Below are positions 24,756 through 34,200 of a stretch of 64,000 nucleotides of DNA, in pieces. Each line of letters starts with the position of its first letter. The first letter of the stretch is position 1. The DNA comes from PSRJ01 sp964554945. GTDB taxonomy: Bacteria; Acidobacteriota; Terriglobia; Bryobacterales; Bryobacteraceae. The translations under genes were made by a program, and so were the position numbers. A model generated the notes under the pieces. It had not been told where the DNA came from. It did not search any database and was given only the letters and a program-made list of their open reading frames with translations. The stretch spans positions 27,475 through 91,474 of the forward strand of contig CAZKQQ010000003.1 in NCBI GenBank assembly GCA_964554945.1, read 5' to 3'.

Positions 24756-25883
24756 TTAGAACTTCAACTCAGAGGGGAGATACCTGAGGTCCCGATCGAG
24801 GATCATCTCGACGGTGGTGCCCGGCGGGAGCGAAGCATCCGGCCGGTGCTTGATGAGGACTGATGCCAGCCCCGCGGCCGCGCCCGCCGCCGCGCCAATG
24901 CCTACTCCGGTTAACGGCCTGCCCGCGGCCGCGCCTGCGATTCCGCCCACCGACGCGCCGATCCCCGCGCCTTCCGCGGTGGTTTTGGCGTCCTTTCCTT
25001 TGTCCCGCTGGCCAGTGATCGTACCTTCCTTGCGGTCCAGCTTGCCGTCGACCGTATCTGCCGATGCGATCCGCGACCGGAAGTCTCGGGTCACGCCGTT
25101 CGGCAGCGTTAATGAATCGAAGCGAATAAACAGCTCGCCTTTCCCTTTGACCGCGCGGGCCGCCTTACTGATGGTCACGGTGCCGTTCACGAAACTGCCG
25201 CGCGGGATGACCACGCGTCCGTCCACCGTCACCGGAAATGCGGTCTCCAGATAGACCCGATCGCCCTCGTGTGAGTGTTTCGTATCCACCGGGTTCCGCA
25301 ATTGCAAAGGGATGCGCGTCCCCGCCGTCACGGTGATATCGGACGGTGCCGCTGGCTCAGGCGGATGGCGCAGCGTGGCAACCGGCGGCAATGCCGTTTC
25401 TGTAATCACACTCGGCGCGGGCTCTCCCTGCCGCCGGTAGACCAACACGCCCTCCGTCTGCCCGTACCCGCGCTGAACTTGTCTCGTAATCGTGAACGTC
25501 GCATGATCGCGCGACAGCTTCCACCGGTCCATCACGGTGTAATTCTGCGGCCCGCTCACCAGCGTGTTGATCAAAAGAGAGTCGCCTTCCCATTTGGTTT
25601 CGCTATTCCGGGTTTCCGCGCCAATCTGATATTTCGTCTCGCTCCGATCCAGCGCATAATTCCACTGGATCGGCACTCCACCCGTGGTGGTCCCGGAGCA
25701 TCGAATTGCGTTATCCTGCTGCGCGATGCTTAGAGTGCGGTCTTCCGCGTGAGAAATCGATTGAAGATTGCTGCTGCTGGCCGCATCGAGCAGCCACTTA
25801 CCGGAAAAATCACGGTCCGGATCCGTTGCGGCGAATGCGCCGATGCAAGTCAGGAGCGCAAAAAGCGCGGCAGACCGCGACAT
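24756..25883 (-). CDS. Secreted protein with lipocalin-like N-half and glycine-zipper C-terminus, unknown
   Basis: 375 residues. Signal peptide 1-18. Residues ~25-150 (DFSGKWLLDAASSS onward) are a beta-rich, lipocalin-like module found in acidobacterial secreted proteins. Residues ~185-285 contain TVTAGTRIPLQLRNPVDTKH and VVIPRGSFVNGTVT, a TrbI/VirB10-like pattern of a beta-barrel surface domain. A Gly/Ala-rich glycine-zipper stretch (GIGASVGGIAGAAAG repeated) then suggests membrane association. It precedes the macroglobulin gene in the same direction, with a 143-base spacer in which I see no gene. Role unknown; an envelope location is well supported. Confidence 0.7.
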   Translation of the reverse strand: MSRSAALFALLTCIGAFAATDPDRDFSGKWLLDAASSSNLQSISHAEDRTLSIAQQDNAIRCSGTTTGGVPIQWNYALDRSETKYQIGAETRNSETKWEGDSLLINTLVSGPQNYTVMDRWKLSRDHATFTITRQVQRGYGQTEGVLVYRRQGEPAPSVITETALPPVATLRHPPEPAAPSDITVTAGTRIPLQLRNPVDTKHSHEGDRVYLETAFPVTVDGRVVIPRGSFVNGTVTISKAARAVKGKGELFIRFDSLTLPNGVTRDFRSRIASADTVDGKLDRKEGTITGQRDKGKDAKTTAEGAGIGASVGGIAGAAAGRPLTGVGIGAAAGAAAGLASVLIKHRPDASLPPGTTVEMILDRDLRYLPSELKF

Positions 25884-25954
25884 GTTAGTAGATTACCACC
25901 GCTAACGCACGCCGAAGTTTATCCGCTTCGGGGCTTGCGCGGGGCGCGAAGCGC

Positions 25955-28102
25955 CTACTTTTTATCCGGCAGCGCGAACACGTACAACGCGTTGCCGTAA
26001 GCCGGGTAATGCACGTCCGGCGCGAGCACGCTCGGCACCATGCGCGGGCTGCCGCCGCCGAGCCCGCTCGACACGGCAATGTACTGCTTGCCGCCCACGC
26101 TGAACGTCAACGGGAAGCCTTGTACCGAAGTGCCCAAGCGCGCCTGCCACAGCTCTTTGCCCGTTTTCACGTCCACCGCCCGGAAGACGCGGTTCATGTC
26201 GCCGATGAACGCGATGCCTCCCGCCGTCGAAAGAACCGCGGTCATGAACGGCGCCCGCTGTTCGATCTTCCAATTCTCTTTCAGCGTGCGCACATCGTAT
26301 GAGGCAAATTTACCGACATTGCCGTTGGAGCCCGGAGATTCATAGAACCGCCGCGCCGCGCCGCCGCCGCTGCCGCCGCCTTCCACCAGCTCAATCTTCT
26401 GCGCGTTCATCTCCTGGCAGCTCTCCGCCACCGGAATCAAGATCTGGTTGGTGGGTTGGTGATAGCTCATCGCGTGCCAGTTGTGCCCGCCCTCCGAAGT
26501 CGGGCAGCTTTGCACCCATTCGCCGATCTGGTTCTCGACAATATCGTTCCGGTAGTGCGGCATGCCGGTCTGCGGATCGTACGAATCGTAAATATTCTGG
26601 AAGACCGTTTCCTTATGGCCGAGGTACTTGCCGGTCCGCCGGTCGAGCTTCCACAGCACGCCTGCCTTGCCTGCGCTGAACACCAGCTTCTGCCCGTTAT
26701 CATCCACCAGCACGCGCTCGAATACTTCATCGAGATCGAGCGACTCTCCAGGCGCGTGATCGTAATACCAGGCCAGCTTTCCGGTATCGGCGTCGAGAGC
26801 GACGGTCGAGTTTGCAAAGAGCGTCTCCCCGTTTCCCGATTGCCGGCTCGCGCGCATCCAGGGCTTCGATTGCGCCACGCCCCAGTACGTCAGATTCAGA
26901 TCCGGATCATAGCTCCCCGTAATCCACGTGTCGCCGCCGGCACGGAACAGGCTCGGCAGCTTGCCCCACGAATCGCCGCCCTGTTCGCCTTCCTTAGCGA
27001 TGGTATGGAACTTCCAGGCCAGCTTTCCATCCTTGGCGTCATAAGCGCTGATGAAGCATTTTTCGTCGCGATACTGATCGCAGAGGCCGCCGCCGAGCCC
27101 TTGCACCAACTTCCCTTTGATCGCGATAGGCCCGCTGCTGGTGCTGTAGGTGCCGTTCGCGCGATCGCCGATTACGGTGTCCCATACATTCTTCCCGGTT
27201 CGCGCGTCAAGCGCGAACATGTGGGCCTGGCCGGTGGTGACGATCACTTTATCTTCATAAATTGCCAGGCCGCGCTGGGAGTTGCCCTGCGCGCTGTCGC
27301 CGACCCGGTTCTCCCAAATCAGCTCGCCGGTGCGCGCGTCCAGAGCCTGCACGATGTTACCCGGGTTATTGATGAACATGATGCCGTTGTGCACCAGCGG
27401 CGCTACCTGGTTGGTGCCCTCGTTCATCGCCCACACCCACTGCAGTTGCAGTTCTTTCACGTTCTGCGTGTTGATCTGGTTCAGCGTACTGTAATTGTTC
27501 GCGTGATAGTCATGCCGGATCATGATCCAGTCGGTCGGATCCGGATTGCGCAGCATCGTGTCCGTCACGTTCGTATAGTTCTTGACCTCGCCGGGAACTG
27601 TCAGCCCGCGCGGCGCTGATGGGGTAGGCGCTTCGGCGCGCTGCGTGCCGCGGCCGCCGGCGCGTCCGCCCGCCTGGGCCCGCTGCTGTCCGGTCGCCAC
27701 GGTTCGGATGACCGTCGCATTTCCCGCCGCCAGCGCAGCGTTTCCCGGCCGCGCTCCGTTGAAATCGAGAATGAACGCGGCGATATTCAGATAGGTCGGT
27801 TCCCCAAGCTGGCCCGGCCGGTCTGGAGGCATGGCGCCTTGCATGAACCCGAGGAGGTCGTTCACCGTGCGCGAACCCCAGCTCCCCATGAACAGCCCGC
27901 CGGCCAGCGCCGACGCGCTATTGAGCCCCGCCAAGTCGGCGCCATGACAGCCCGCGCAGCTCGCCTGATAAGCTGTGCGTCCCGCCGCGGCCTGCGCCGC
28001 GGTGTATGGTCCCGCCGCCGTCTGCTGGCCCGTCAGCACCACCACTCCGCACGCGGCAACCAGGGTCGCCGTCATCACAAAATATTTCCTCGAACCGAAC
28101 AT
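25955..28102 (-). CDS. PQQ-dependent dehydrogenase with N-terminal cytochrome c domain
   Basis: 715 residues. After a signal peptide, a cytochrome c domain carries CAGCH at residues 49-53 and a downstream AMPP segment that could give the methionine ligand. A low-complexity linker of Ala/Gly/Arg (~residues 135-165) leads to an eight-bladed quinoprotein propeller, with repeated tryptophan-docking motifs such as VQALDARTGELIWENRV and FALDARTGKNVWDTVIG. The enzyme oxidises an alcohol or sugar in the periplasm and passes electrons to its own haem. The haem domain is at the N-terminus, the reverse of type II quinohaemoprotein alcohol dehydrogenases. GGAGG stands eight bases before the ATG at 28102. 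A CHRD gene lies 12 bases upstream in the same operon. No PQQ biosynthesis gene is visible. Confidence 0.92.
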   Translation of the reverse strand: MFGSRKYFVMTATLVAACGVVVLTGQQTAAGPYTAAQAAAGRTAYQASCAGCHGADLAGLNSASALAGGLFMGSWGSRTVNDLLGFMQGAMPPDRPGQLGEPTYLNIAAFILDFNGARPGNAALAAGNATVIRTVATGQQRAQAGGRAGGRGTQRAEAPTPSAPRGLTVPGEVKNYTNVTDTMLRNPDPTDWIMIRHDYHANNYSTLNQINTQNVKELQLQWVWAMNEGTNQVAPLVHNGIMFINNPGNIVQALDARTGELIWENRVGDSAQGNSQRGLAIYEDKVIVTTGQAHMFALDARTGKNVWDTVIGDRANGTYSTSSGPIAIKGKLVQGLGGGLCDQYRDEKCFISAYDAKDGKLAWKFHTIAKEGEQGGDSWGKLPSLFRAGGDTWITGSYDPDLNLTYWGVAQSKPWMRASRQSGNGETLFANSTVALDADTGKLAWYYDHAPGESLDLDEVFERVLVDDNGQKLVFSAGKAGVLWKLDRRTGKYLGHKETVFQNIYDSYDPQTGMPHYRNDIVENQIGEWVQSCPTSEGGHNWHAMSYHQPTNQILIPVAESCQEMNAQKIELVEGGGSGGGAARRFYESPGSNGNVGKFASYDVRTLKENWKIEQRAPFMTAVLSTAGGIAFIGDMNRVFRAVDVKTGKELWQARLGTSVQGFPLTFSVGGKQYIAVSSGLGGGSPRMVPSVLAPDVHYPAYGNALYVFALPDKK

Positions 28103-28114
28103 GGTTCGCGCCTC

Positions 28115-28534
28115 CTACTTGGTCAGCCAGCCCCAGATTACGCCATCCGGAGCCTTCTCGCTGTGAATCTGAATGTACAGCCCGCCCTTGTGAAAATTTT
28201 CGACCTGCTGCGGATTTAGATCAAAGGACCCGCTGATCGACCCGCTGGTGGCTTTCGCAACCGTCAAATCCCCGATGACGGGTCCGCGTACCCCCGCCGC
28301 GACCGCGCTATGCAATTGCGCCACGGTGGCCGGCGACAGCAGCCCTTCGAACATGCCGGTGATCGTAAGCTTGGTCCCGCTCAGCATGCCGGTAGCCGAC
28401 CCGATGCCCGCCAGGCTCGGCCGGGTCCGCGCGTCGGCCGGAACCGCGGTCAGCCGCGCTTTATGCGTTTCGCTGCCCTGCGCCAGCAGCGAAATCGCGA
28501 ACAACGCCACTCCCAAACAAAGCTTGCCTGTCAT
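28115..28534 (-). CDS. CHRD-domain secreted protein
   Basis: 139 residues. Signal peptide 1-19, then one CHRD domain (chordin-like beta-sandwich), shown by ARLTAVPADARTRP, the GMLSGTKLTITGMFEGL strand pair, and GSFDLNPQQVENFHKGGLYI with IQIHSEKAPDGVIWGWL at the end. CHRD proteins are secreted, often metal-associated, with no defined enzymatic role. GAGGGGCC precedes the ATG. It is 12 bases before the PQQ dehydrogenase, so the two are co-transcribed. The pairing suggests a periplasmic accessory role. Confidence 0.85.
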   Translation of the reverse strand: MTGKLCLGVALFAISLLAQGSETHKARLTAVPADARTRPSLAGIGSATGMLSGTKLTITGMFEGLLSPATVAQLHSAVAAGVRGPVIGDLTVAKATSGSISGSFDLNPQQVENFHKGGLYIQIHSEKAPDGVIWGWLTK

Positions 28535-28559
28535 GTATGGCCCCTCGATCCTCTCGATT

Positions 28560-29030
28560 TTACACCACGTGGGGCAGTCTCCTGTTTCCGGCGCCTGCGG
28601 GCATGCATCCCGCGTCGACGCTCACATACTGACAGGCGGTCGCCGGCCTTGCCGCGAGCGACAATCCCGCTGCGATCAAAACCACCAGTGCTCGTTTGCT
28701 CCGTCGAGTGGCGGCATTCTTTTGCGCGCGGATCTTCCATGCCGCACGCAGCGCGCCCGTAAGCAGATCTTCATTGGCCTTTGCCAACCGGACGTGCGTG
28801 GCGCCGTTTTTTCCCCAGCCGCCGGCAATCGGTACGAACACCTCCGGCGCTTCCGCCACGAACTGCGCCTGCATTTCGGGCGTCAGCATCAGATTTCCGT
28901 AACCTTGTTTTTGCGCCGCCAGCGTTGCGAAGATGCGCCCGGCAACCCGGAAGTCCGCCGATCCCATGTGCGACCCTTCCTCGGCCCCTTCGAGACTGAG
29001 TGCAATCCGTCGAAAATCCGCGGGCGTCAT
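28560..29030 (-). CDS. MmcQ/YjbR-family protein with unusual C-terminal extension
   Basis: 156 residues from the ATG at 29030. The first ~115 residues are a typical MmcQ/YjbR domain (FRRIALSLEGAEEGSHMG, GRIFATLAAQKQGYGNLML, HVRLAKANEDLLTGALRAAW). This is a small DNA-binding-like fold of unknown function. Family members normally stop near residue 120. Here a run of Arg/Lys is followed by a hydrophobic stretch (ALVVLIAAGLSLAARP) and a tail with two cysteines. This may be a real membrane-anchoring tail, or readthrough after loss of the original stop. Confidence is high for the domain and low for the tail. Confidence 0.8.
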   Translation of the reverse strand: MTPADFRRIALSLEGAEEGSHMGSADFRVAGRIFATLAAQKQGYGNLMLTPEMQAQFVAEAPEVFVPIAGGWGKNGATHVRLAKANEDLLTGALRAAWKIRAQKNAATRRSKRALVVLIAAGLSLAARPATACQYVSVDAGCMPAGAGNRRLPHVV

Positions 29031-29120
29031 TCGCAAGCAGTATCGCACAGGGACGTGTGGGGCAGACGATCGCCTTTGTCGTCGGCCGATCGTCGTAGGC
29101 CATAACAGTGATTTCCTGTC

Positions 29121-31250
29121 CTAGGGCAGCAACACCATCGGTGCGCGCCAGAACGCGAACTTCTGTGCCGTCGGGTCGAGCACGCTCACCTGGCACGTGT
29201 ACCGCCCCGGCGGCAGCTTCGCCAGCGGCACGCTGAACTTCAACGGTAGCGCCTTGGTCTTCGGATTCAGCCCTTCGGTCACCTGCAGTGGTTCGGTCTC
29301 GAACGCCTTGACCTTGCCGCGATAGAAGCTCACGCTCGCCATCAGCGGCTGGGTGGTCTCCGCGGAAGGCTCATACGCCTCCACGTAAACATACATGTTC
29401 TGGTCCTTGCGGAACACGCGGGTGACGCTCGGAATCAGCTTCTGCCCGTCCTGGATCAGTGGATGCTGCGCCAGCAGCTTTTTATTGCGCTCTGCCGTCG
29501 CCACGGCATTCTCCATGCGCTCCCGCTGGTTGCTCAGCACCACAGAGCTGATCGGCAGATACTTCTGCTCGCTCGTCAAGTCCGGCACTACCAGCTTGGT
29601 TTCGAACGTCCCCATTTTGCCGGTCTGGTTCTCGCGCGCCAGAAACTTCACCGTGTAGCTGCCAGGAGCCAGCGTAAACCCGGTGTCGTATTGCAATGTC
29701 GTCTTTGCCAGTTGCTGCGCCGTCTCATCCTTCAGCTTGACCTCAATGTTGTCGCGCACGTTGCCCACCAGCGCTCCCTTGGTGTCCTTCACTTCGCCGA
29801 TGAAATCCAGGCGCGTACTCTCCGCGCCGCCGTGCCGCGCCAGTTCGATTTCCGAGCCCGGAATTTTCACCGCCAGCGGCACGAAGTACCGGTCGCGCGC
29901 CAGACGAAAATAGTCCAGCTCCATCGCCATGCTCATATCCGTCACCGGATCGCCCAGCATCAAAGCTTCGGCGAGTTGCCGCTCCTTATCGGTATCCGAG
30001 AACTTGTTGAACTGCTTGCCCGCAAAATACCCCTGTCGATAATCCAGCTTTGCGATCTTCGCTGCCGCGCTCTTATCGTTGGTCGCGATCTTGATGCGGC
30101 GGAAGTGGCCGTCCTGCGCATCGTTGGTCGAGTAATATCCGATGATGTAATAACTCGCGATGTCCTTCTGCGCCTGCACCAGCCCCATCGAGAGGTCGTT
30201 CTCATCCAGCAGCGCCTTGCCCCCGGTATCGGCTGCCAGGGTGTACAGGGTTTCCTGCTGTCCCTGGAACTTCGATTGCGCGGTCCGCGCCGAGCTGCCC
30301 GAGTACATCCCCTGGCCGCCCGGCGAACCCCTGGTTGCATCGCCCAGCGGCGCCGTCGCCACTAATCCACGCGCGTCGATCGGATAGAACGACACATTGG
30401 CCCGGATTGCAGCGTTGATCGTGGCCTGCAACTGCGCCTGGTTGTCCACCCCGTTGCGCGTCATCCCGCTGGCGAAATACACCAGGGCCTTCTTCTCGTT
30501 CAGCGAGCCCAGCATTCGCACGGCGGTTTCCAGGGCCGAAAGTTGCCGGTCGGTATTAAATATCGAGAACTCCGTGTCGTCCTGTTGAAACGCCGCGCCG
30601 GAATCGGCCGTGCTGTCGTCGCTATCCGCTGCCTCGAATCCCTGACCTTCGCCGATGACTAAGCCCTTGATATCCTTCTCCAGCTTGTCGCGATCGTCCG
30701 TGAAATCTTCCACCACCTTGATGTCGCTCGAGAACGTCATGAGCGCCATCAGGTCGGAGCGCGTCATTTGCGTTCGCAAGAATTTCAGCGCGGCGTTCTG
30801 CGCGCGAATCTGATCCTGAATCGGCATCGACGTCAGATCGAAAAACATCACCATCAGCCGCTTGTCCCGGTATTTGATGTCGCCCGGCTTCTCCGGCGTA
30901 ATCTGGATTGCGGTCACTGGCTTCACCGCGGGTTGCGCGGGTGGCTCCGCAGCCGGTTCCGCCGATGGTTTCGGCGCGCTCGCCGGCGCGGGCGCGGCTT
31001 CCTGCTCCAGCGTCTGGAATTCGAAAACGCTGATCTTCTGTGCCTTGCCGTCTTCCGTGATGCTGAAATCGGACGCCTTCAGGCCCTCGACCGGTTTTCC
31101 GTCCTTGCTCTTGACAATGACGTCTTCCACCACCAGGCGCGTCGTGGTGCCGAAGCGCGCGTTCCCGCGCGTCGCCTGCTCCACCTGCTGGGCTTGTTGA
31201 ATCGGAGCCGTCATCAGCCAGGTCATCAGGATTGCGGTGAGTGGTCGCAT
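29121..31250 (-). CDS. VWFA-related acidobacterial domain protein
   Basis: 709 residues. A signal peptide is followed by FGTTTRLVVEDVIVKSKDGK, the usual N-terminal strand of the VWFA-related acidobacterial family (TIGR03436). A Pro/Ala/Glu-rich linker follows, then a von Willebrand A domain (KRLMVMFFDLTSMPIQDQIR, then a SALETAVRMLG helix). In the metal-site loop the usual D-x-S-x-S reads DLTSM, so metal binding is uncertain. A C-terminal ~300-residue beta-rich part ends the protein. The ATG at 31250 lies directly after the stop of the TonB-receptor gene (31253), so the two form an operon. The likely role is adhesion or sensing at the cell envelope; no partner is known. Confidence 0.88.
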   Translation of the reverse strand: MRPLTAILMTWLMTAPIQQAQQVEQATRGNARFGTTTRLVVEDVIVKSKDGKPVEGLKASDFSITEDGKAQKISVFEFQTLEQEAAPAPASAPKPSAEPAAEPPAQPAVKPVTAIQITPEKPGDIKYRDKRLMVMFFDLTSMPIQDQIRAQNAALKFLRTQMTRSDLMALMTFSSDIKVVEDFTDDRDKLEKDIKGLVIGEGQGFEAADSDDSTADSGAAFQQDDTEFSIFNTDRQLSALETAVRMLGSLNEKKALVYFASGMTRNGVDNQAQLQATINAAIRANVSFYPIDARGLVATAPLGDATRGSPGGQGMYSGSSARTAQSKFQGQQETLYTLAADTGGKALLDENDLSMGLVQAQKDIASYYIIGYYSTNDAQDGHFRRIKIATNDKSAAAKIAKLDYRQGYFAGKQFNKFSDTDKERQLAEALMLGDPVTDMSMAMELDYFRLARDRYFVPLAVKIPGSEIELARHGGAESTRLDFIGEVKDTKGALVGNVRDNIEVKLKDETAQQLAKTTLQYDTGFTLAPGSYTVKFLARENQTGKMGTFETKLVVPDLTSEQKYLPISSVVLSNQRERMENAVATAERNKKLLAQHPLIQDGQKLIPSVTRVFRKDQNMYVYVEAYEPSAETTQPLMASVSFYRGKVKAFETEPLQVTEGLNPKTKALPLKFSVPLAKLPPGRYTCQVSVLDPTAQKFAFWRAPMVLLP

Positions 31251-31252
31251 CG

Positions 31253-34200
31253 TTAGAACCTGAATCGAAGAGTAGCCTGCATGGTCCGCATCTGCCCGGC
31301 GGCTGTAGGCAAACCGAACTGGGCGTTGCCAAGGATCGCGTTCCAGGAAGTAAAGCTCACGTGGTTCAGCACATTGGTCGAGTCGAACCGCAGGTCGATG
31401 CTGCGCCGCTCGCCGAGACGGAACACGCGCCCCGCCGAAGCGTTCAAGCTGAACACCATCGGCCCCGTTATAATGTTGCGCCCGGCATTTCCCCACGTGC
31501 CGGGAGCCGGCGCTCCGAATGCCAGTGGATTAAACCCGTACCCCGGACCTATCGGCGTCAGCGATCCGCCCACGTAATCCGCACGCACCGTTCCGTTGAA
31601 TCCGGTTCCGGCCGCGACACGGTTTTGCACGATCGGCGTCAGCGGCAATCCGCTACCCAGCGTGATGGTCGAACTGAACGTCCAATCCTTTACCAGCGCA
31701 CCCTTCCAGCCGCGCAGCAGCGCGCCGCCGCGGGTGCCTTGGCCCGTGCTCCATTGCATGTTCAGATTCAACGCGTGGGTTCGGTTGAAGCTGGAAACCG
31801 AGCGCTCCGCGCTCAGATCCTGCCAGTTCTGCGCATAATTCACCAGCGCCGCCCCGCGGCCGCCCATGCCCTGCGCATCATCGATCGCCTTTGAAAACGT
31901 GTACACCAGGTTCCCCGCCAGTCCGCTACGGAAGCGCCGCTGCAGTTGCACGCTCACCGCGTTGTAATTCGAGTTGCCGCCCGACGTCTCGTACACATAG
32001 CCGGACGGATATGCACTCTTGGCGCTTCCCGCCGGAAATGTATTAGGCAGAAATTCCTGCACCTGGTGGGTGCCTTTGTTGCCGTTATAGGTGACGGTCG
32101 CGACCAGCGATGCCGGTAGATTGTGCTGGATCGAAAGCTGCCAATAGTGGAGGTAGCCGATTTGAAAATTGGGGTCGAGCGCAAACGTCTGCGGCGTCGC
32201 ATTGATCGCCGGAACCAGGAAGGCGTTCGCCAGCGTATAGGGATTCGCGATTGAATTCGACTGCGTCACGCTGTACGACAGAGGCGATTGCTGCGCCATT
32301 TGCAGCGCCAACGCCTGATAGACCGACGTGTTGTAATAAATGCCGTAACCGGCGCGGACCACCGTGGAATCTTTCGTGAAAGGCCGCCAGGCCAGTCCGA
32401 TCCGCGGTTGGAACTCGTGATAGTTCGGCCGCGCCAGCGAACTCGGGTAGCCCGCGTCGCTGGCCGCCGTGCACCCGGGAACCGCCGCGCCGCAGACCGG
32501 CGCTACGGTGGTGAAGGCGGGGCCCACCGCGAGGTTCACCAGCCGGTTGTATAACTCCGTCACCGGCGCCTGGAAATCCCACCGCAGGCCGGCATTGATC
32601 GACAGCTTCGAGTTCAACCGCCAATCGTCGTTCACAAACGCGTCGATCCACGAGGTACGAAAATATTTGTCTGCGTTGCCGTACGCGATGGAACTCGTGA
32701 TCGGCAAACCCTGCGCAAAATCGCCGAAAGCCGACCCGGTGAATGTCCCATTGAACAACAAATTCCCGCGCGGATTTTGTTGCGAGAACTGGTTGAAATC
32801 CAGTCGCCGGAAATCCATCCCGAATGTCAGATTGTGCGCGCCGCGTACCCAGAGCAGGCTCTCGCCCACCTGCTGGGTCGTATTGTGATTGTGCGCCAGA
32901 TTGCCGTCTTGCAGCGTGGTGATGCCGTTCGAAAAACTGAGGCTGGGCGGCCCATAGAACGCGGGCGCCTGATCGTTGCCTTGGATGCCGGCATTACCGG
33001 ACACGTTATTATTCGTATAGGCGAAGAACGGTGTGGCGTCGGTCGACTGCCGGCTGAAGTTGTACCTCAGGTTGCTGATCAGCCGCGTCGTGAAATGATA
33101 GGTGTACTGTAGGCCCGTGTTGTACCCCGTCATTGCTGAGGTATCGATGAAACCGAAGATGTTCGGGTTGGTCCCATTGCTGCTTTGCCATGCGAAATTT
33201 CCGGACACCTGATTCTTCGAATTGATTGTGTGGCTCAGCCGCGCGTTGACGTTACTCTGATTCGTCACGTTGACCAGCGGTGTCTGGTAGTTGTAGCGCG
33301 TGTTGCCCGCGAAATTTGGCAGCGGATAGAAATTCAGCAGCGCCTGCGCCTGCGGGTTCACTACGGTGGCGCGTTGATCCGAGGTTGGCACCAGAGCCGA
33401 CAAAATGTTCGCGTTGCGCCCGCGGGTGAGCTGATAGTTGATGGTGAAAAACGTTTTCTGTCCGCTCACCAGGTGCGGAATCTTGAGCGGCCCTCCGAAC
33501 ATCCCGGTGCTGCGGAATCGCGCGTACGCCGCCTTGGGGGTATCCTGTCCGGTCAAAGAATAAGGGCGCGCGTCCAGCGCCGAATTATCGAGGATCAGCG
33601 CCACGTTGCCGTTATATTGCTGCCGCCGGTTCCTGCGGCCGTTGCCGAACGCGTTCACATTCCGGGGACCGCGCCCGCCACGCCCGAAGCCGCCGCGTCC
33701 ACCTCCGCGTGCGCCGCCAAAACCTCCACCGAATCCGCCAACGCCGAATCCGCCAACGCCGAATCCGCCGCCCCCACGCCCCCCGGGGCCGCCGCCCGGA
33801 CCGCCTGCAATCGCTGCGCCTCCGCCGGGCGCGCCGCCTGCGGGACCCGCTGCCGCGGCTCCAGGCGCTGTAAGGCCATCCCCACCCGCAAAGCCTCCCG
33901 GCGCTCCGAATCCTCCCGGTCCACCCGGCCCGAATCCGTTATCGAATCCGCGCCCGAAACCGAACCAGTCATTCTGCTGCGGCATATTCAACCCGCCGCT
34001 GACGCTGCCGTTCACCACGAGCGCGTCGGACGCGCTTTGGTTGAGATCGGCGAACGCGATCTCGTTTCCGCCGCTGCCATTCGCATTGTTGTCCGCCGTC
34101 AGGTTAGACGGATCAGTCGCCGCGTTCACATTCGCCTGTTGGAACCCGTTCTGTGCCAGAGCCTGCCGCAGCGAAGCCGGCCCTCTGCCATTCGGGCCGC

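Noticed and set aside
22726..24759. Two long plus-strand frames inside the macroglobulin gene
   Set aside because: Shadows of a G+C-rich coding sequence; the minus strand encodes the recognised MG domains throughout.
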